A DNA stretch of 64,000 nucleotides from Rallus limicola. Taxonomy: Eukaryota > Chordata > Aves > Gruiformes > Rallidae. Position 1 is the stretch's first letter. The number at the start of each line of letters is the position of its first letter. The stretch is taken from contig JAKCOZ010000008.1 in the NCBI GenBank assembly GCA_022605955.1, positions 8,434,001 to 8,498,000 on the forward strand, written 5' to 3'. Below, one piece after another: positions 10,253 through 20,830 of the stretch. The notes below the pieces were generated by a model. The model worked only from the letters and a program-made list of their open reading frames with translations, was not told where the DNA came from and made no database searches. Both the position numbers and the translations under genes were made by a program.

Positions 10253-10864
10253 CTGCAGGGAGGTAAAAGGCAAAATACTGCTAAGCTTTCAACAGTCAAG
10301 AGATCAATTTAGCTGTCAGAAAGGCTGTCACGATGAAGAAATTATTCAATACATCTCATTTATTTAGGCCAAAAGGATCCATGAGTGCTCTTGCACTCGA
10401 AGCTCTGTAAAAAAGACAGCTTTTTACCAGCACCAGAGCAAAGTGCTCTGCGTGTGCACAGTTACGTGTACATCCATGCATAGTGCATATGCATTTAGTC
10501 ACAGATGTGGGATAGTGCATGACCTAGGCAAGTTACTTCAGCTCTGGCTGAGTCTCCTAAAAATCGGAAGCCGTATTTCTTTGCCTGTTCCAGGGGGAAT
10601 GCTCTGAAGATAAAGAGAGAAGATATGAAGAGATAGCACATTAAAAAAAGCCTAGCAGTGGCATTTAGAAGAACCAGTACAGCGACAAGCCATGTGAATG
10701 CTAAGGCTCTATCTGTATTGAGTTCCTTCATTTTGTGCGATAACTACATGTTAATGAATCACCTCGGCATGATGGCATAAACCACTAAGCAAAAACCAGA
10801 TCTCTGCTGTTACAAGAACATCCCTCTGAAGACAGGGAAAAGTCTACCATCTTCTCTCCCAGTC

Positions 10865-11007
10865 GTGGTTTAACCCCAGCCAGTAGCTAAGCATGGGGCT
10901 TATCCCCTTGAGTGGGATAGGGATAGGGAGGAGAAAGGAAAAAACACTCATGGGCTGAGATAAAAATCAGTGTAATGGGATAAGAAAGGACAATACTACT
11001 ACGACGA

Positions 11008-11052
<45 letters not shown>

Positions 11053-11434
11053 AAATCAATGAGTGGTGCACAAATTCCACTGCTCACCACATTTTGAAAA
11101 AAACCAGGCGCCAGATGCCCAGCCTGCTCCAAGAATCTGTCCTGCCTCCTGGCTCACTCCCCTAGTTCTATCTGGATCACGATGTTCTGTGGCAGGGAAT
11201 GTCCCTTTGGCCACTCTGGGCCCACTGTCCTGGCTGGAGTCTCCCAGCGTCTTCTACACCTTGCAGAGTATAGGAAGCTGAAAAGCCCTTGACCTTAGGT
11301 AGGCACTGCAACTAACCGGCAACAAGTAAAAACATCAGTGTGCTATCGGTGTTACTCTCACGCTATATCCAAAGCAGAGCACTTGACTGGCCACTAGAAG
11401 GAAAATTAGCTATATTTCAGCTGCAAAAAGGACA
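10865..11434. mobile_element. ERV-type solo LTR inside a vanin intron
   Basis: Begins GTGGTTTAACCCCAGCCAG and ends near TTTCAGCTGCAAAAAGGACA. It contains a block resembling GGGCTGAGATAAAAATCAG and a tail GAAGCTGAAAAGCCCTTGACC. This layout matches a common avian ERV LTR family I recognise by appearance; I cannot name the consensus. It lies between the third- and second-last vanin exons and holds the ACT microsatellite. Confidence 0.7.
10994..11051 (+). repeat. (ACT)n microsatellite
   Basis: About 19 trinucleotide copies, impure at the left end (CTACGACGACTACC). It sits within the solo LTR where family members often have A-rich trinucleotide expansion. On the minus strand it reads as a serine run, which is not a gene. 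Confidence 0.95.
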
Positions 11435-11667
11435 CGACGTTTTGTACACGTAATTAGAAACCTCCTTGAAGTGTTATAGCACAGTGTCAAGTCAGGGTCT
11501 TTCATAATTTGTAACACAGACAGAAAAGCAGGATCGACACCCCTAGTGAAGTCAAAGCACATTATGAAGGCAACAAATGTTTTTGGAGGGGTCTGCACAA
11601 TGCCTCCTCTTAAACCCCCTCAATCACAAATGAGACAAACGCCCAAGTAAGAACAGAAAACTTCTAC

Positions 11668-12041
11668 CTGCAAATAATACTCTCCTTCAACAACATGTAG
11701 CCCATCAAAGGCACCCAGAACATAAATGTCATCTTTCTGCTTCTCTGCCATCTTGTCACTCAGATGGCAACAGAGGTCATGCAGGCAAATGGCTTGATTT
11801 CCCTCAGGTTGGGTGAGCTCAGTGAGGGAGAAGAGATCATGGTAAATGACCCCACTGAAACAGTGACTGCTGGATGGAAGCTGTCCAATACTGCTGGCGT
11901 ACAAACTCCAGCTCACAGGAGCGGGATAGTCAGGAGACAGATGTGGGCGTGAACTCAGCTCTGTCACCAAAAGGTGACCATTTTCTGTTCCTGTATTATA
12001 ATAATATGCTCTTGGGCCATCTGGGGCATAAGTTCCACTCC
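11668..12041 (-). pseudogene. VNN1-like: Vanin exon GSGTYAPDGP to GEYYLQ
   Basis: A 374-bp exon between TTTGCAG| (acceptor) and TTGCAG|GTAGAAG (donor), joining in phase with the preceding exon across a split Gly codon. It encodes the end of the nitrilase domain and the start of the vanin C-terminal domain, including the paired cysteines of LCCHLSDKM and the AFDGLH motif. No stop or frameshift is seen. Confidence 0.85.
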
Positions 12042-13098
12042 CTGCAAACACAGAACACCAGAAAGCTTTGCTTTGAATCTCAAAGCAAGTATACAGTAGA
12101 AGTAAGCAGTATTCACTAAACAAACAGGTGCCACTGTTTATTCTTATGTTTACCAGATTGTTCTGAAAGTAAATTAAGCCTTCACAGACTACAATCCTAG
12201 CATAATGCTTTTTGCAATCAGTAGAAAGTAGACCAAACTCTGACGCTTCATGTATTGTAAATGGCAAGATTACTGTGCTATACCATGTGTTATATACCGT
12301 TATATATGATTGAAGTGGCTGAAGCTATACACTGAGTTTAGCTGCATCAGAAATCAGAATTCCTGACTAAAATTCATGATAAGACTGTCAGGTCACATGA
12401 ATTCTGTAAAAATGTTACTACCAAAAGCCATGTCTTTATTCAGACTCTTTACGTAACTAGGTAAATCTTTACATCCCAAAGTAAAACCTACTCATAGAGA
12501 ATATGAGTTGTATGACATAGGGTCTTCAGGGACTGAGAAGTAAAGCAATGGCCTGTATCTGCTTTTGTTTGGAAGGCACAGTTTAGGGCTACGCCTCAGC
12601 AACACCGGTAAGTTTTCTCTCACTTCTGCAAGCACAGCGCCGCGAAACTCATGCTTGACTTCCAGTATCGATTTGGGAAATATATACAGGGAAAAGAGGG
12701 CCTGCAAAGAAAACCTGACTCTAGGGCTGCAGCCCCGGAGTGTGGCAGGGCTCCCAAGAACATTTCTCAGGGTTAGGTTTCCACCTGGTGGAGACAAAAA
12801 GCTTTGGGCCTTCACATAACCAAAGCATCGATAACCAGCACTCCCGGGGGCAGAAGATGAAAAATCGCATCCATGAACTCTCCGGACTGATCCTTTAACA
12901 AATAACTAAAGGTGTTAAAGATGCATGCATTTCTGAGTTCCTACAGATCATTCTTTCCTTTCTATCTGTACAAGGTCCCTTGTCCCAAACCTGTCAACGC
13001 ACGTATGCGTGCCTAAAGCTTCTGCTCCGGTCAGCTGCACTGCACAGCTATAAACGCTGCTCAGGGGAACAAGGTCAGTTAGAACAGCATCACCTCAC

Positions 13099-13390
13099 CT
13101 GTCATGTCTAGAGTGGAGCTGCGTGTATTTGCTGAAAGAAAACTGACGCTCATTCCCATGGCCCACGCTGAGTGGAACTGGACCACCGACAACAGTGGGA
13201 GAGTGTTACCCCGAGCAGTTGGGAACAGAATGGTGTCGACCTGAAATCTGCTTGCCAAGACCACAGCTGGGTCATGACAGAGAATGTCTGCACAAGTGAA
13301 AATGCCCAAGGAGCCAGAGGATGTTTTGAAAGTAACGAATTCTGGATCCTTGGGGTAATTCAACGGTTTCTTTCTCACAAAAAGGCTGTA
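13099..13390 (-). pseudogene. VNN1-like: Vanin exon with catalytic cysteine
   Basis: A 292-bp exon. The acceptor is a long pyrimidine tract ending in GAATAG and the donor is ACAG|GTGAGG, both good. The exon begins with Tyr, and the catalytic Cys codon is at 13294-13292 in GIFTCADI. By comparison with mammalian vanins, the catalytic Lys should be the residue just before this exon, so it lies in a missing exon. Usual family residues are replaced at PTARGN, where mammalian vanins have Trp-Met. The frame is open throughout. Confidence 0.85.
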
Positions 13391-13839
13391 CTATTCATAG
13401 AAAGGAATGGAGAGAGAAAAAAAGAAGAAAGTGTTAGAAAATAAATACAACTATTTAAATCAGAATAATAGTGAGTATAATACTCATTGACTTACACACA
13501 AGTAATGGAGAGCACGATTCGTGAACATGCTACATCTTAACTTTGGAAAGGAGATTTCCTGCTACTGCAAGAGGACTCAATCACAAAAATCCAAAGTTCT
13601 GATCTGATTCCAGTCAAGGGGGTTGGTATTTAGTTAGCAAGAGTTTAGGACATTACTGTTTTAATATCCCATGTGTCACTTCCTACTGAGAAGCAATAAA
13701 GCTAGAGGACTGACTGAGTTTTAATTTCTTTTAATTACTTGATATTAAATTTGGACTAGCAGGAATGAAGATATCTTAAGGCAGTGGCTTTCACCTGTCC
13801 TCCGATACCTGACCTGTAATGACTCCATGTACACAGACT

Positions 13840-13878
13840 TTTACCCCTGGGAAGCGGCTTCCGTTTCCCAGGGGTAAA
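13840..13878. repeat. Perfect inverted repeat, 14-bp arms
   Basis: Arms TTTACCCCTGGGAA (13840-13853) and TTCCCAGGGGTAAA (13865-13878) are exact reverse complements around an 11-nt loop, itself partly self-complementary (GCGGCTTCCG). It lies about 90 bp from the start of the LTR-like block at 13968. Confidence 0.9.
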
Positions 13879-13967
13879 CAAGTGTGCATTGTTTATTGCT
13901 CAGAGGTGCAGTCTTTGCTATATGGTTTGTAAATTTTGGCTCTAGGTATTGTTGATCTTTTACAAGC

Positions 13968-14550
13968 TGTGGTGGTTTTGGCCCTGGCCAGAGGCCAAAT
14001 GCCCACCAAGCCGCTCGCTCACTCCCCCCTTCAGCCGAAAAGGGGAGAAAAGATGTTTTTGGAGGCTTAGGTCCTGAGATAAGGACAGAGGGATCACTCT
14101 CCAATTAGTGCAATGGGCAAAACAGACTCGGCACAGAATAAAGGAAAGAAAAGTGATTTATTACAACTACGACTAATACACACAGGGAACCGGAACGAGA
14201 TAAGAGTAAGAAGCGGTCAGGACTTAAAGCGTCTTCCCGCCACCTCTCCCCTTCTTAGCAAACTTAAACTCCATCATGGTCTTACTCCCTTCTTCCCCCC
14301 CCAACATGATGAGGGGAGGGGCAGGGAATGGGGAGTGAGGTTCCGGCAGTACCAGTTGCTTTCCTTCCCCAGATCTTAACACTTCTACCTCCTCCCGCCC
14401 CTCTCCTCTTCGCACCCTTAGCTTTAATCATCAAGTTCTCTCCCTTCTTCCCTCCCATCACAGTCCTAGGGCGGGCAGGGAATGGGGAGTGGGGTGGGGG
14501 GGTTCAGTCCGTTCTGCCCAAGCTGTCTTCCGTCTCAGCTGCGGGGGGAA

Positions 14551-14589
<39 letters not shown>

Positions 14590-15110
14590 TTGCCTTGTGG
14601 CACCGTGGGGTCCCACCCACACAAGAGTCGTATCCATGAACTCCTGCAGCGTGAGTCCTCTCCATCGGGGAGTCATCTCCTCACCACAGGCCTCTCAGCA
14701 GGACTTCTTTCCATAGGGTTCTGACACTTGGGCCCGGGCTCCCCCGGCCTGGCTCCCCGAAAAGTCACAAGTCCCCCGGCAAACCTGCTGAGGCGTGGAT
14801 CAATCTCTTCACAGGGTGTAGATGTCTCTGCTCCCCGTCCTCATCCATGGGCTGCGAGGGGACAACCCGCTTCACCACGGTCTTCTCCACAAGCTGCAGG
14901 GGAAACTTTCTTTCCACATTCCTTTCTCCCCCTCCTTCTGGGCCTGGCCTTGGCTATCGGTGCAGTTGGGCACATCTTCCCACTCTGCGTTCCGGTGGCA
15001 AAGTGCCCCAGCCTGCAGTTTTTTTTCTCCAATATGTGACTCACAGAGGCGCTATGAATCCCTCTGGGATTGGTCAAAAAGTGACTTTGGCCTTGCATTA
15101 GTTCTTGTCT
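13968..15110. mobile_element. LTR-like avian repeat block
   Basis: Begins TGTGGTGGTTTTGGCCCTGG and CCAGAGGCCAAATGCCCACC, followed by GAGATAAGGACAGAGGGATC, ATGGGCAAAACAGACTC and C-rich stretches with repeated CCATGGGCTGC / CCACGG phrases, ending near ATCCCTCTGGGATTGGTC. This order matches a long avian LTR/ERV-derived repeat familiar by appearance; the exact family is not assigned. It contains a (CA)n tract and two further C-rich low-complexity segments. It may have replaced or separated the missing 5' exons of the vanin copy. Confidence 0.6.
14554..14586 (+). repeat. (CA)n microsatellite
   Basis: About 16 uninterrupted dinucleotide copies within the LTR-like block. Confidence 0.95.
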
Positions 15111-15609
15111 ACTGTTGGGAACTCACAACAAACTGTAACTGCTGCTTTGCAAAAGACATCTCAGTGGCACAGCTACAGCAAACTGCAACACAGGCATCTG
15201 AGGTAATTGCAAGGGCTACCGGTGCTGTACTTGCTTTATTCCTCTGTGGCACATACTGTAGTGACAGCGATTTCTTTACGTGAATATTCCACTGCAATTC
15301 ACAGTGATGGGCTTCAGGGCTGGTGAAGTTTTTAGGATTTGATCAATGTGAGGTCAGAATTTCGTCCTGTTGTGCATGAGTGTTTCTTTTCCACACGCTT
15401 TCAAAGATATTTGACCTGAAAGAGCTTTGTATTTGAGGCTGATCTCCTACACTGTTGTGCCTATGGTCTTATCAGCAGTTCTGACTCACTGGCTTTGCGA
15501 TGACGCCGATGCTGAAGCCTCTGCTGCCGTGGTGGCCAGTTCTTGGAGTTTTAGTCGAACCGCACTTAGTGCTCAGCGTGAACACCAGGCAAGGGATGGG
15601 GGATAAATG

Positions 15610-16480
15610 ATGGGATGCGGTCTGTAGGGGAGACAAGAAGGCAGAGAGACTTGCTCCTGCTTGGAAACTTGTGATTTCTACTCTGGAGGACATAAAAGCG
15701 GAGCAGGCAGCCGCCTCGGGAGCTGTTAAAGCTCTCGCGGCCACGGCATGCCCTGCTGGGAACGTGTTTGAGCCCCCAGTTCCAGGACCGCCCGCCCCCC
15801 CGCCCGAAGACTACGAATACAAAGAAACGCAGACTAAAGCACCGGTCAGCTTCAGATGAAAAGTTGACCCTCGCCCACAATTCCTGGAAGGATCGGCATA
15901 AATGTGAAGGATGGTAAGCTCATTAGCATACAAGGCGAGAGTAGGCGGGTACAGGTAATTAATATGTCTATGCGTAAAATGAATATTCATTTTTTAATGT
16001 TGTATAAATAAACGGACGGCTTGCTGCGGGGGGTGTGCGTGTTTGTGGCGGAGCGATCCCCCGCGCACCTAGCGCTGAATAAACATACCTACTTTATAAC
16101 TTCCCAGTTATAGAGTCTATTTTCCGCACGTCACAAAGAAACGCAGACTAAAGCACCGGTCAGCGCGGTCCCCACGGCACCGCCTGAGCCTATGGACACT
16201 GACAAGGAGCCCGTTTAGGGCACGGACAAAAGTCCTACAGAGACGCTCCAGAATCCGCCTTGCCAGAATCTGCCTGGGCAGGATTTGCCTGATCAGCCGT
16301 CAGGTCAGGGACCCACTTCGCCTCTACACCCACCGCTCCCACCCACAGCTCCCAACGAGCTCAGCCATAAATCGGTGTCTCCTGACGACCCAGAGACTCC
16401 AGGGAGACTGCTTGTCGGAGCCTGGGCACGTGAGGTGGCGTCAGAACGGGACACACGGCTGAATCGGGTTCTTTCGATTC
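15610..16480 (+). pseudogene. gag: ERV gag remnant (proline-rich)
   Basis: Open stretches read TLEDIKAEQAAASGAVKAL, PPVPGPPAPPPEDYEYKETQ and, after an interposed LTR, TKAPVSAVPTAPPEPMDTDK. The last includes a PTAP-like late-domain motif as in the proline-rich part of retroviral Gag. A stop occurs at about 16216, then another proline-rich frame continues. Capsid and zinc-knuckle regions are not identified. The 15857-16135 LTR interrupts it. It is broken and presumably non-functional, and its assignment to the same provirus as the pol downstream is inferred from orientation. Confidence 0.55.
15857..16135 (+). mobile_element. Short LTR within gag remnant, flanked by 32-bp direct repeats
   Basis: About 279 bp, starting TGAAAAGTTGACC and ending CGCACGTCACA. 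It has a TATA-like TGTATAAATAAACGG and a second AATAAA in GCTGAATAAACATACC near the end, as in an avian ERV LTR. The 32-bp string beginning ACAAAGAAACGCAG occurs on both sides (15819-15850 and 16133-16164). That is far longer than a retroviral target-site duplication (4-6 bp). Confidence 0.65.
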
Positions 16481-17109
16481 GAGCAGAAGGGGACGCGATT
16501 TCTGCTCAGTGGCAGAAACCAGCTGGGAAAAGCTTATGTGGGAACGACCGGGTGCTGGAGACAGTTTCTGTGGGGCCGGTGGGAGGTGGACGGAGCAGGG
16601 AGTCGGCGCGGCGCCCGGTCCTTCCGCTCCCCCGGCTCCCCCCGCTTCCCCGGGTCTTAGCGCTCGCCCGGCTCCTGGCGCTCCGCCGGGGCTCAGACCC
16701 AGTGGCCGCCGGGGTCGCGCCGTGCTTCGCTGCGGGGGCGGCAGAAAAGCGGCGCTGGGGGAAGCGCGGCGCGGCGCCGGGTGCCTTTGCAGAAGGGAGG
16801 CGGCAGTCGGGGAGCCGCCCGGCCCCCGGTGGCGGGGGGCTCGGACCGCTCTGGACGGCACCGCGGCGCGACATGGCCCCGCACACCCCCCGCCCACCCC
16901 CATCCGCACGGAGCGGATGTGGAGACTCGCGCCTGGCGGTCTCGTTTGTCTGATGGAGCGAGGCTGGTCACTAAGGAGAAGCATTTTTGACAGCGACCCT
17001 TGAAAGGGGGCAGCTCACTTCACAGGTTTAACCTGGGAAGCAGAACTGGCCGTTTGGGTTGATCGGTGCTGCTTACTCAAAACCCAAATGGCTTAACTAC
17101 AAGATTTAC
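16481..17109 (+). other. GC-rich ERV-internal DNA of uncertain content
   Basis: Sequence between the gag remnant and RT is rich in CpG and proline/arginine/glycine codons in several frames. No protease motif is seen. It may be an inserted CpG-rich host fragment or decayed gag-pro. At 17049-17150 two related pieces (GTTTGGGTTGATCGGTGC and ATTCGGGTTGGTCAGTGG) suggest a small duplication at the pol start. Confidence 0.4.
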
Positions 17110-18430
17110 AGGTAGAAACTCCCCATTCGGGTTGGTCAGTGGCCGCTCACTAAAGAAAAGCTTGCCCACTGACAAGAGTTAATACGGGAGCGACTGACTG
17201 AGGGGCACATCCAGGCTTCCCCACGTCCGTGGAACGCGCCTATTTTTACTATTCCTAAAAAGGACGGTAGGTGGCGCTTGTCGCACGAGTTAAGAAAAGT
17301 CAGAGACGTACCGGGAGATGCGGGAGCTTTGCGACCCGCTCTGCCATCTCCAAACACGATTCCTAAAAATGGGGACGTTTTGATAATTGATTTAACAGAT
17401 TGCTTTTTCAGTGTTCCTTTACACCCTGATCATTATGAAAAATTTGCTTTTTCAGTCCCTACTATAAACAAAAATGAACCTATGAAAAGGCACCATCGGG
17501 TAGTGCTGCCACAAGGCATGAAAAATTCACCCGCCGTGTGCCAGACTTATGTGGCCCGGGCCCGTGCTGCAGTGCGAAAGGCGCATCCTGACCTAATCCT
17601 CTGTCATTCCATGGATGATATACTGATTGCAGGGAAAAACTTGAGCATTGAAAGGCTGATTCATGAGTTAGCAGTGCATTTGAAAAGCAAGGGGTTACAG
17701 GCTGCTCCAGAGAAAATCCAAAAGAAGCCAGTGTGGAAATATCTGTGGTGGCAGATTGATAAAAGTACCACAGCGCCCCAAAAGATTGAGATCCGAGCTG
17801 AGGTCGGCACGTTAAATGATGTTCAGAAGCTGCTTGGAGATATTAACTGGGTTAGACCATTGTGTGGCATTACAAATAGGGAGTTGGAACCTCTAGTGGC
17901 ATTGCTAAAGGGAGGAGGTGGTGCAGGAGCACTGAGAATCCTGCAAGAAGAAGCTAAAAGGGCCCTGGAAGTTGTTAGTACCCATTGATGGGATCCTGAC
18001 TGGGACACGGGAGTCACAGTCATTAATCAAACAGAGCATGTGTTTGCTATTGTAATGCGGTAGACTAATGCCAAAGATCCCTTAAGGTTGTTAGAACGGG
18101 TGTTTTTGCCAATGCAGCCAAAACCAGAACCCGCGTTTCAGAGTATTTAGCTTGGGCCGTAAGGAACAGTCCTGACCTGCAAGTAGCTTCATTAGACTAT
18201 GCAGGGGAAGCGGAAGTGCATTACCCACCACACAGAATCTTTACAGTAGTACATAACTGTCAAAGAGAAGAAAAGCCCTTGTTGTTGATATTAAAAGGAG
18301 CCCAGGCCTCAACTCAGCCGTTGGAGTTGCAGGCAGTTGTAAAGGTGTTTGACAAGTGGAAAGCCGAACCGGTTAATATAGTATGTGACTCACTGTATGT
18401 GGTGGGAATAGTGGATATTGTCAGGGCCTG
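17110..18430 (+). pseudogene. pol: ERV pol remnant: reverse transcriptase and RNase H
   Basis: Reverse transcriptase begins with WPLTKEKL and runs through FTIPKKDGRWR, DVLIIDLTDCFFSVPLHP (the first catalytic Asp region) and VLPQGMKNSPAVCQ. The active-site box reads SMDD at 17608-17619, its first residue Ser rather than the usual Tyr. A stop at about 17179 separates the first part. RNase H follows, broken at about 17986 and again after 18061, with LELQAVVKVFDKW and VNIVCDSLYVVGIV still readable. The order and signatures suggest a betaretrovirus-like (ERVK-type) element. Integrase is absent: the sequence passes within about 140 bp to env. The copy is defective. Confidence 0.85.
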
Positions 18431-18566
18431 AGTCTTGGAGAAGAGAGCTAGACTGCTAGCAGGCCTGCTGCCTTCCCTGACACACCAAGAATCCTCTGCT
18501 CATCAAACTGAAGAAACAGTAATTTAAAGACTATTTGAAATACTGTTTCTGTAATAGAGATTTTGT

Positions 18567-20360
18567 TTGGTTTTTCTAATACCAGTATTTACCTCTTGGG
18601 TTTGGGGAGGGGTAAAAGGGTTGAAAAGGTTCAAAATCATGTTAAATTGGAGCTTATACTTCACTATAATGAAAATAGGAGTGTGGGGCCGTGCGAGAAA
18701 ACCCCTTAATAATCAAATGAACTTACAGTTCAGCATTCCAGAGGGGACCGGGCTCCAGAGCACCATGTTTGATGCTTGTCAGATTTTGGATTGTGGGGGT
18801 GTAAAAAAACCCAAAGGACACTGAGCAGTGCAGAAAAGGACATGTGTCCTGAACCAGGACAAGGTTGGACACTTCATGGGGAGGGTCCTCCTTGCCCCTC
18901 TTGGGGCAATGTTTGGTGGACGACTAAGGTTAATGGATGGACAGCAGATGTAAATCGAAAAAGTTTGTACTGGGAACCCCTAAAAGAGATGATTTCAATC
19001 TCAAAAGGACACGCTACCCACAATTGCCAAGAAAGGGCGTGTAGTCCTATAATAATTGCTATTAATAATGCTGATGGTACTATCACTCGACCTTATGGAC
19101 TAGGGATAGAGGTCACGGGAAAAGATCCATTAGGGCGATTCAGAATGACGGTAGAAAAATCTGAAAATAGAACTTGGAAGAAAGGAGAAGTGAAAAGTAC
19201 ACAGAAACCTAGGACAGAGGTAGGAGGACTTGTCAATGACCCTGCAATAGTAAAGTAGTTAGAATTGAGGATGAAGTAGAAACAGGGTATGGAGAGACAA
19301 ATTCCTGGGTGGAATGGATAAAATACACTGTGAAAAGTTTAAATAAGAGCGATTGCTATACATGTGCCTCAGGTCAACCTAAACCACAAGTTGTACCTTT
19401 TCCCCTAGGATGCTCCAATGATCACACAGGAATGGAGTGCATTATTGCACTGTCCCAGGAAAACAAAACAAAACAAAACAAAAACCAGCCTGGGGAAATG
19501 ATACCTGTAAACCCCTTTCAATTCTGTTCCCAGCCTTGCTGAATAAGGACATTCAAACACCCCCCAATGTCACAGGTGTAGTTGGAAACCACTGGGCTTG
19601 TCTCTCAGGACAGGGCGGAGTGGCTACCCAGTTTTTAGGGGAGTTCTCAGGATGTAAGAGAATGCTGAATGTGAGCAATGTTCAAGGTGGGAACTATTCA
19701 TCATTCCAGGTCCCGAGAGCTGACTTGTGGTGGTCTTGTGGAGGAAGAGTTCTGAGGAATATTCCTCCGTCCAACTGGAAAGGCACTTGTGCTGTTGTAC
19801 AATTGGCCATCCCACTCACCCTGGCATCCCGAGAGAATATGAGGGATGCTGTTATAGGAATATCGGAACAATTGGATGCCAGTAGCAGAATGATATGATG
19901 TTAGCAGAGAAAGGAGTATGTGTTATGTTAGGGGGACAGTGTTGCACATTTCTACCAAATAATACTGCTCCTGATGGAACGATTACCAGAGCCTTACAAG
20001 GCCTTACCACTTTGGCTGATGAACTAGCAGAGAATTCAGGAATTACTGAATTCTTCTCTTACTGGGTTGTTGGAATCTTGGAATGGTGGTATCAATTTTC
20101 AGTTCTCTGATAGTGGTATCAGGCATGTTAGTAGCTATAGGGTGTTGTATAATCCCTTGTGTTAGGGGTCTAATACAGAGATTAATAGAAACTGCAGTAA
20201 CTAAGAAGATGCCTCTAGGACCACCACCTTATAATAGGCTTCTCCTAGAGGAAGAAGAAACAGATAATAGAGAATCTCAGGAAAAAGAATGTGAAGCAAT
20301 GCTGGCCAGGTTAGAAGCTGCAAAGGACAAGAGCGAGCATAAAGGAAGGAAGGGGGGAAT
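18567..20360 (+). pseudogene. env: ERV env remnant (SU and TM)
   Basis: Reading frames shift several times (about 18820, 19258, 19540, 19898 and 20110). The surface subunit has a hydrophobic leader-like start near 18567, several Asn-X-Ser/Thr sites and cysteine-rich segments. The transmembrane subunit has a CX6CC motif (CVMLGGQCC, 19919-19945), then a membrane span around LIVVSGMLVAIGCCIIPC and a cytoplasmic tail. CX6CC envelopes occur in gamma-, alpha- and D-type betaretroviral elements, so a betaretrovirus-like pol with this env is a known combination. Multiple frameshifts and stops rule out a functional protein from this copy. The tail overlaps the polypurine tract. Confidence 0.85.
20341..20359 (+). 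other. Polypurine tract
   Basis: AAAGGAAGGAAGGGGGGAA directly before the LTR start, the expected primer site for plus-strand synthesis. It confirms the orientation of the element. Confidence 0.85.
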
Positions 20361-20830
20361 TGTGGAAAATGCTGGGAAATGTTGTTTTTGCAAACTGCCC
20401 TTTTTGGGAATTGTGGAATGTGAGAATTGTCTGTCTCAGCCCCACAAGCAGGTGTCGGCAATCCACAAACAATCAAGCCCCACCATTCAGGGCTTCAATG
20501 GGCCCGGACAAAAGCAGATTGGCAACAGATAAGGGCTCTAACTTAGTAAGCTCGTCAATAGTTATTTTCTTCACCAATGGGAAGCGGGAACCTGCCAGGC
20601 ATGCAATGTGCTATTGTGGATAAGGCGCCTTGGTTGAACCTGTAAACCATAAATAAACAGGGGAGGGATTTCGGGCGGGGATATGGTATCAAATGCTACA
20701 AGCTCTGAGCAAAAGTGTGCCTGCTTTGATGAGGTCACCCGCTCTTGCCAGAACATATAATAAATTAATTACTGCTTCACTAACGTGTCTACCTCGAGTC
20801 CTTTCTTAGGACTATTTGGCATTTCTAACA
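20361..20830 (+). mobile_element. 3' LTR of the env-bearing ERV (470 bp)
   Basis: Starts TGTGGAAAATGCTGGG right after the polypurine tract and ends GGCATTTCTAACA. It contains AACCATAAATAAACAGG and CATATAATAAATTAATTACTG near the end. A longer relative lies at 21998-23383. No matching 5' LTR is visible, so the provirus is truncated or rearranged at its 5' end. Confidence 0.85.

Larger units (their letters stand above)
9579..13390 (-). pseudogene. VNN1-like: Partial vanin (pantetheinase) gene, 3' half only
   Basis: Four minus-strand blocks with intron-exon structure together encode the second half of a vanin. Vanins are GPI-anchored or secreted amidohydrolases of the nitrilase (CN hydrolase) superfamily that split pantetheine into pantothenate and cysteamine. 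Diagnostic pieces are GIFTCADI with the nucleophile Cys, [83 protein letters not shown] and VTLFGRCYEKD. These distinguish it from biotinidase. Exons carrying the start, signal peptide, catalytic Glu and catalytic Lys are not visible upstream, where an LTR-like block begins at 13968. The last intron lacks an AG acceptor. Introns are retained, so it is a genomic duplicate, not a retrocopy. Other frames are intact, so decay is recent. VNN1 versus VNN3 cannot be settled. Confidence 0.85.

Noticed and set aside
10887..11132. Serine-run protein on the minus strand
   Set aside because: Produced by the (ACT)n microsatellite inside an LTR.
9579..13390. Biotinidase instead of vanin
   Set aside because: The motifs HDPAVVLASRFQVDTI, LCCHLSDKM and [12 protein letters not shown] fit vanins better than biotinidase.
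14328..14724. Frames with Thr-His or Val-Cys runs
   Set aside because: Translations of the (CA)n microsatellite in the LTR-like block.
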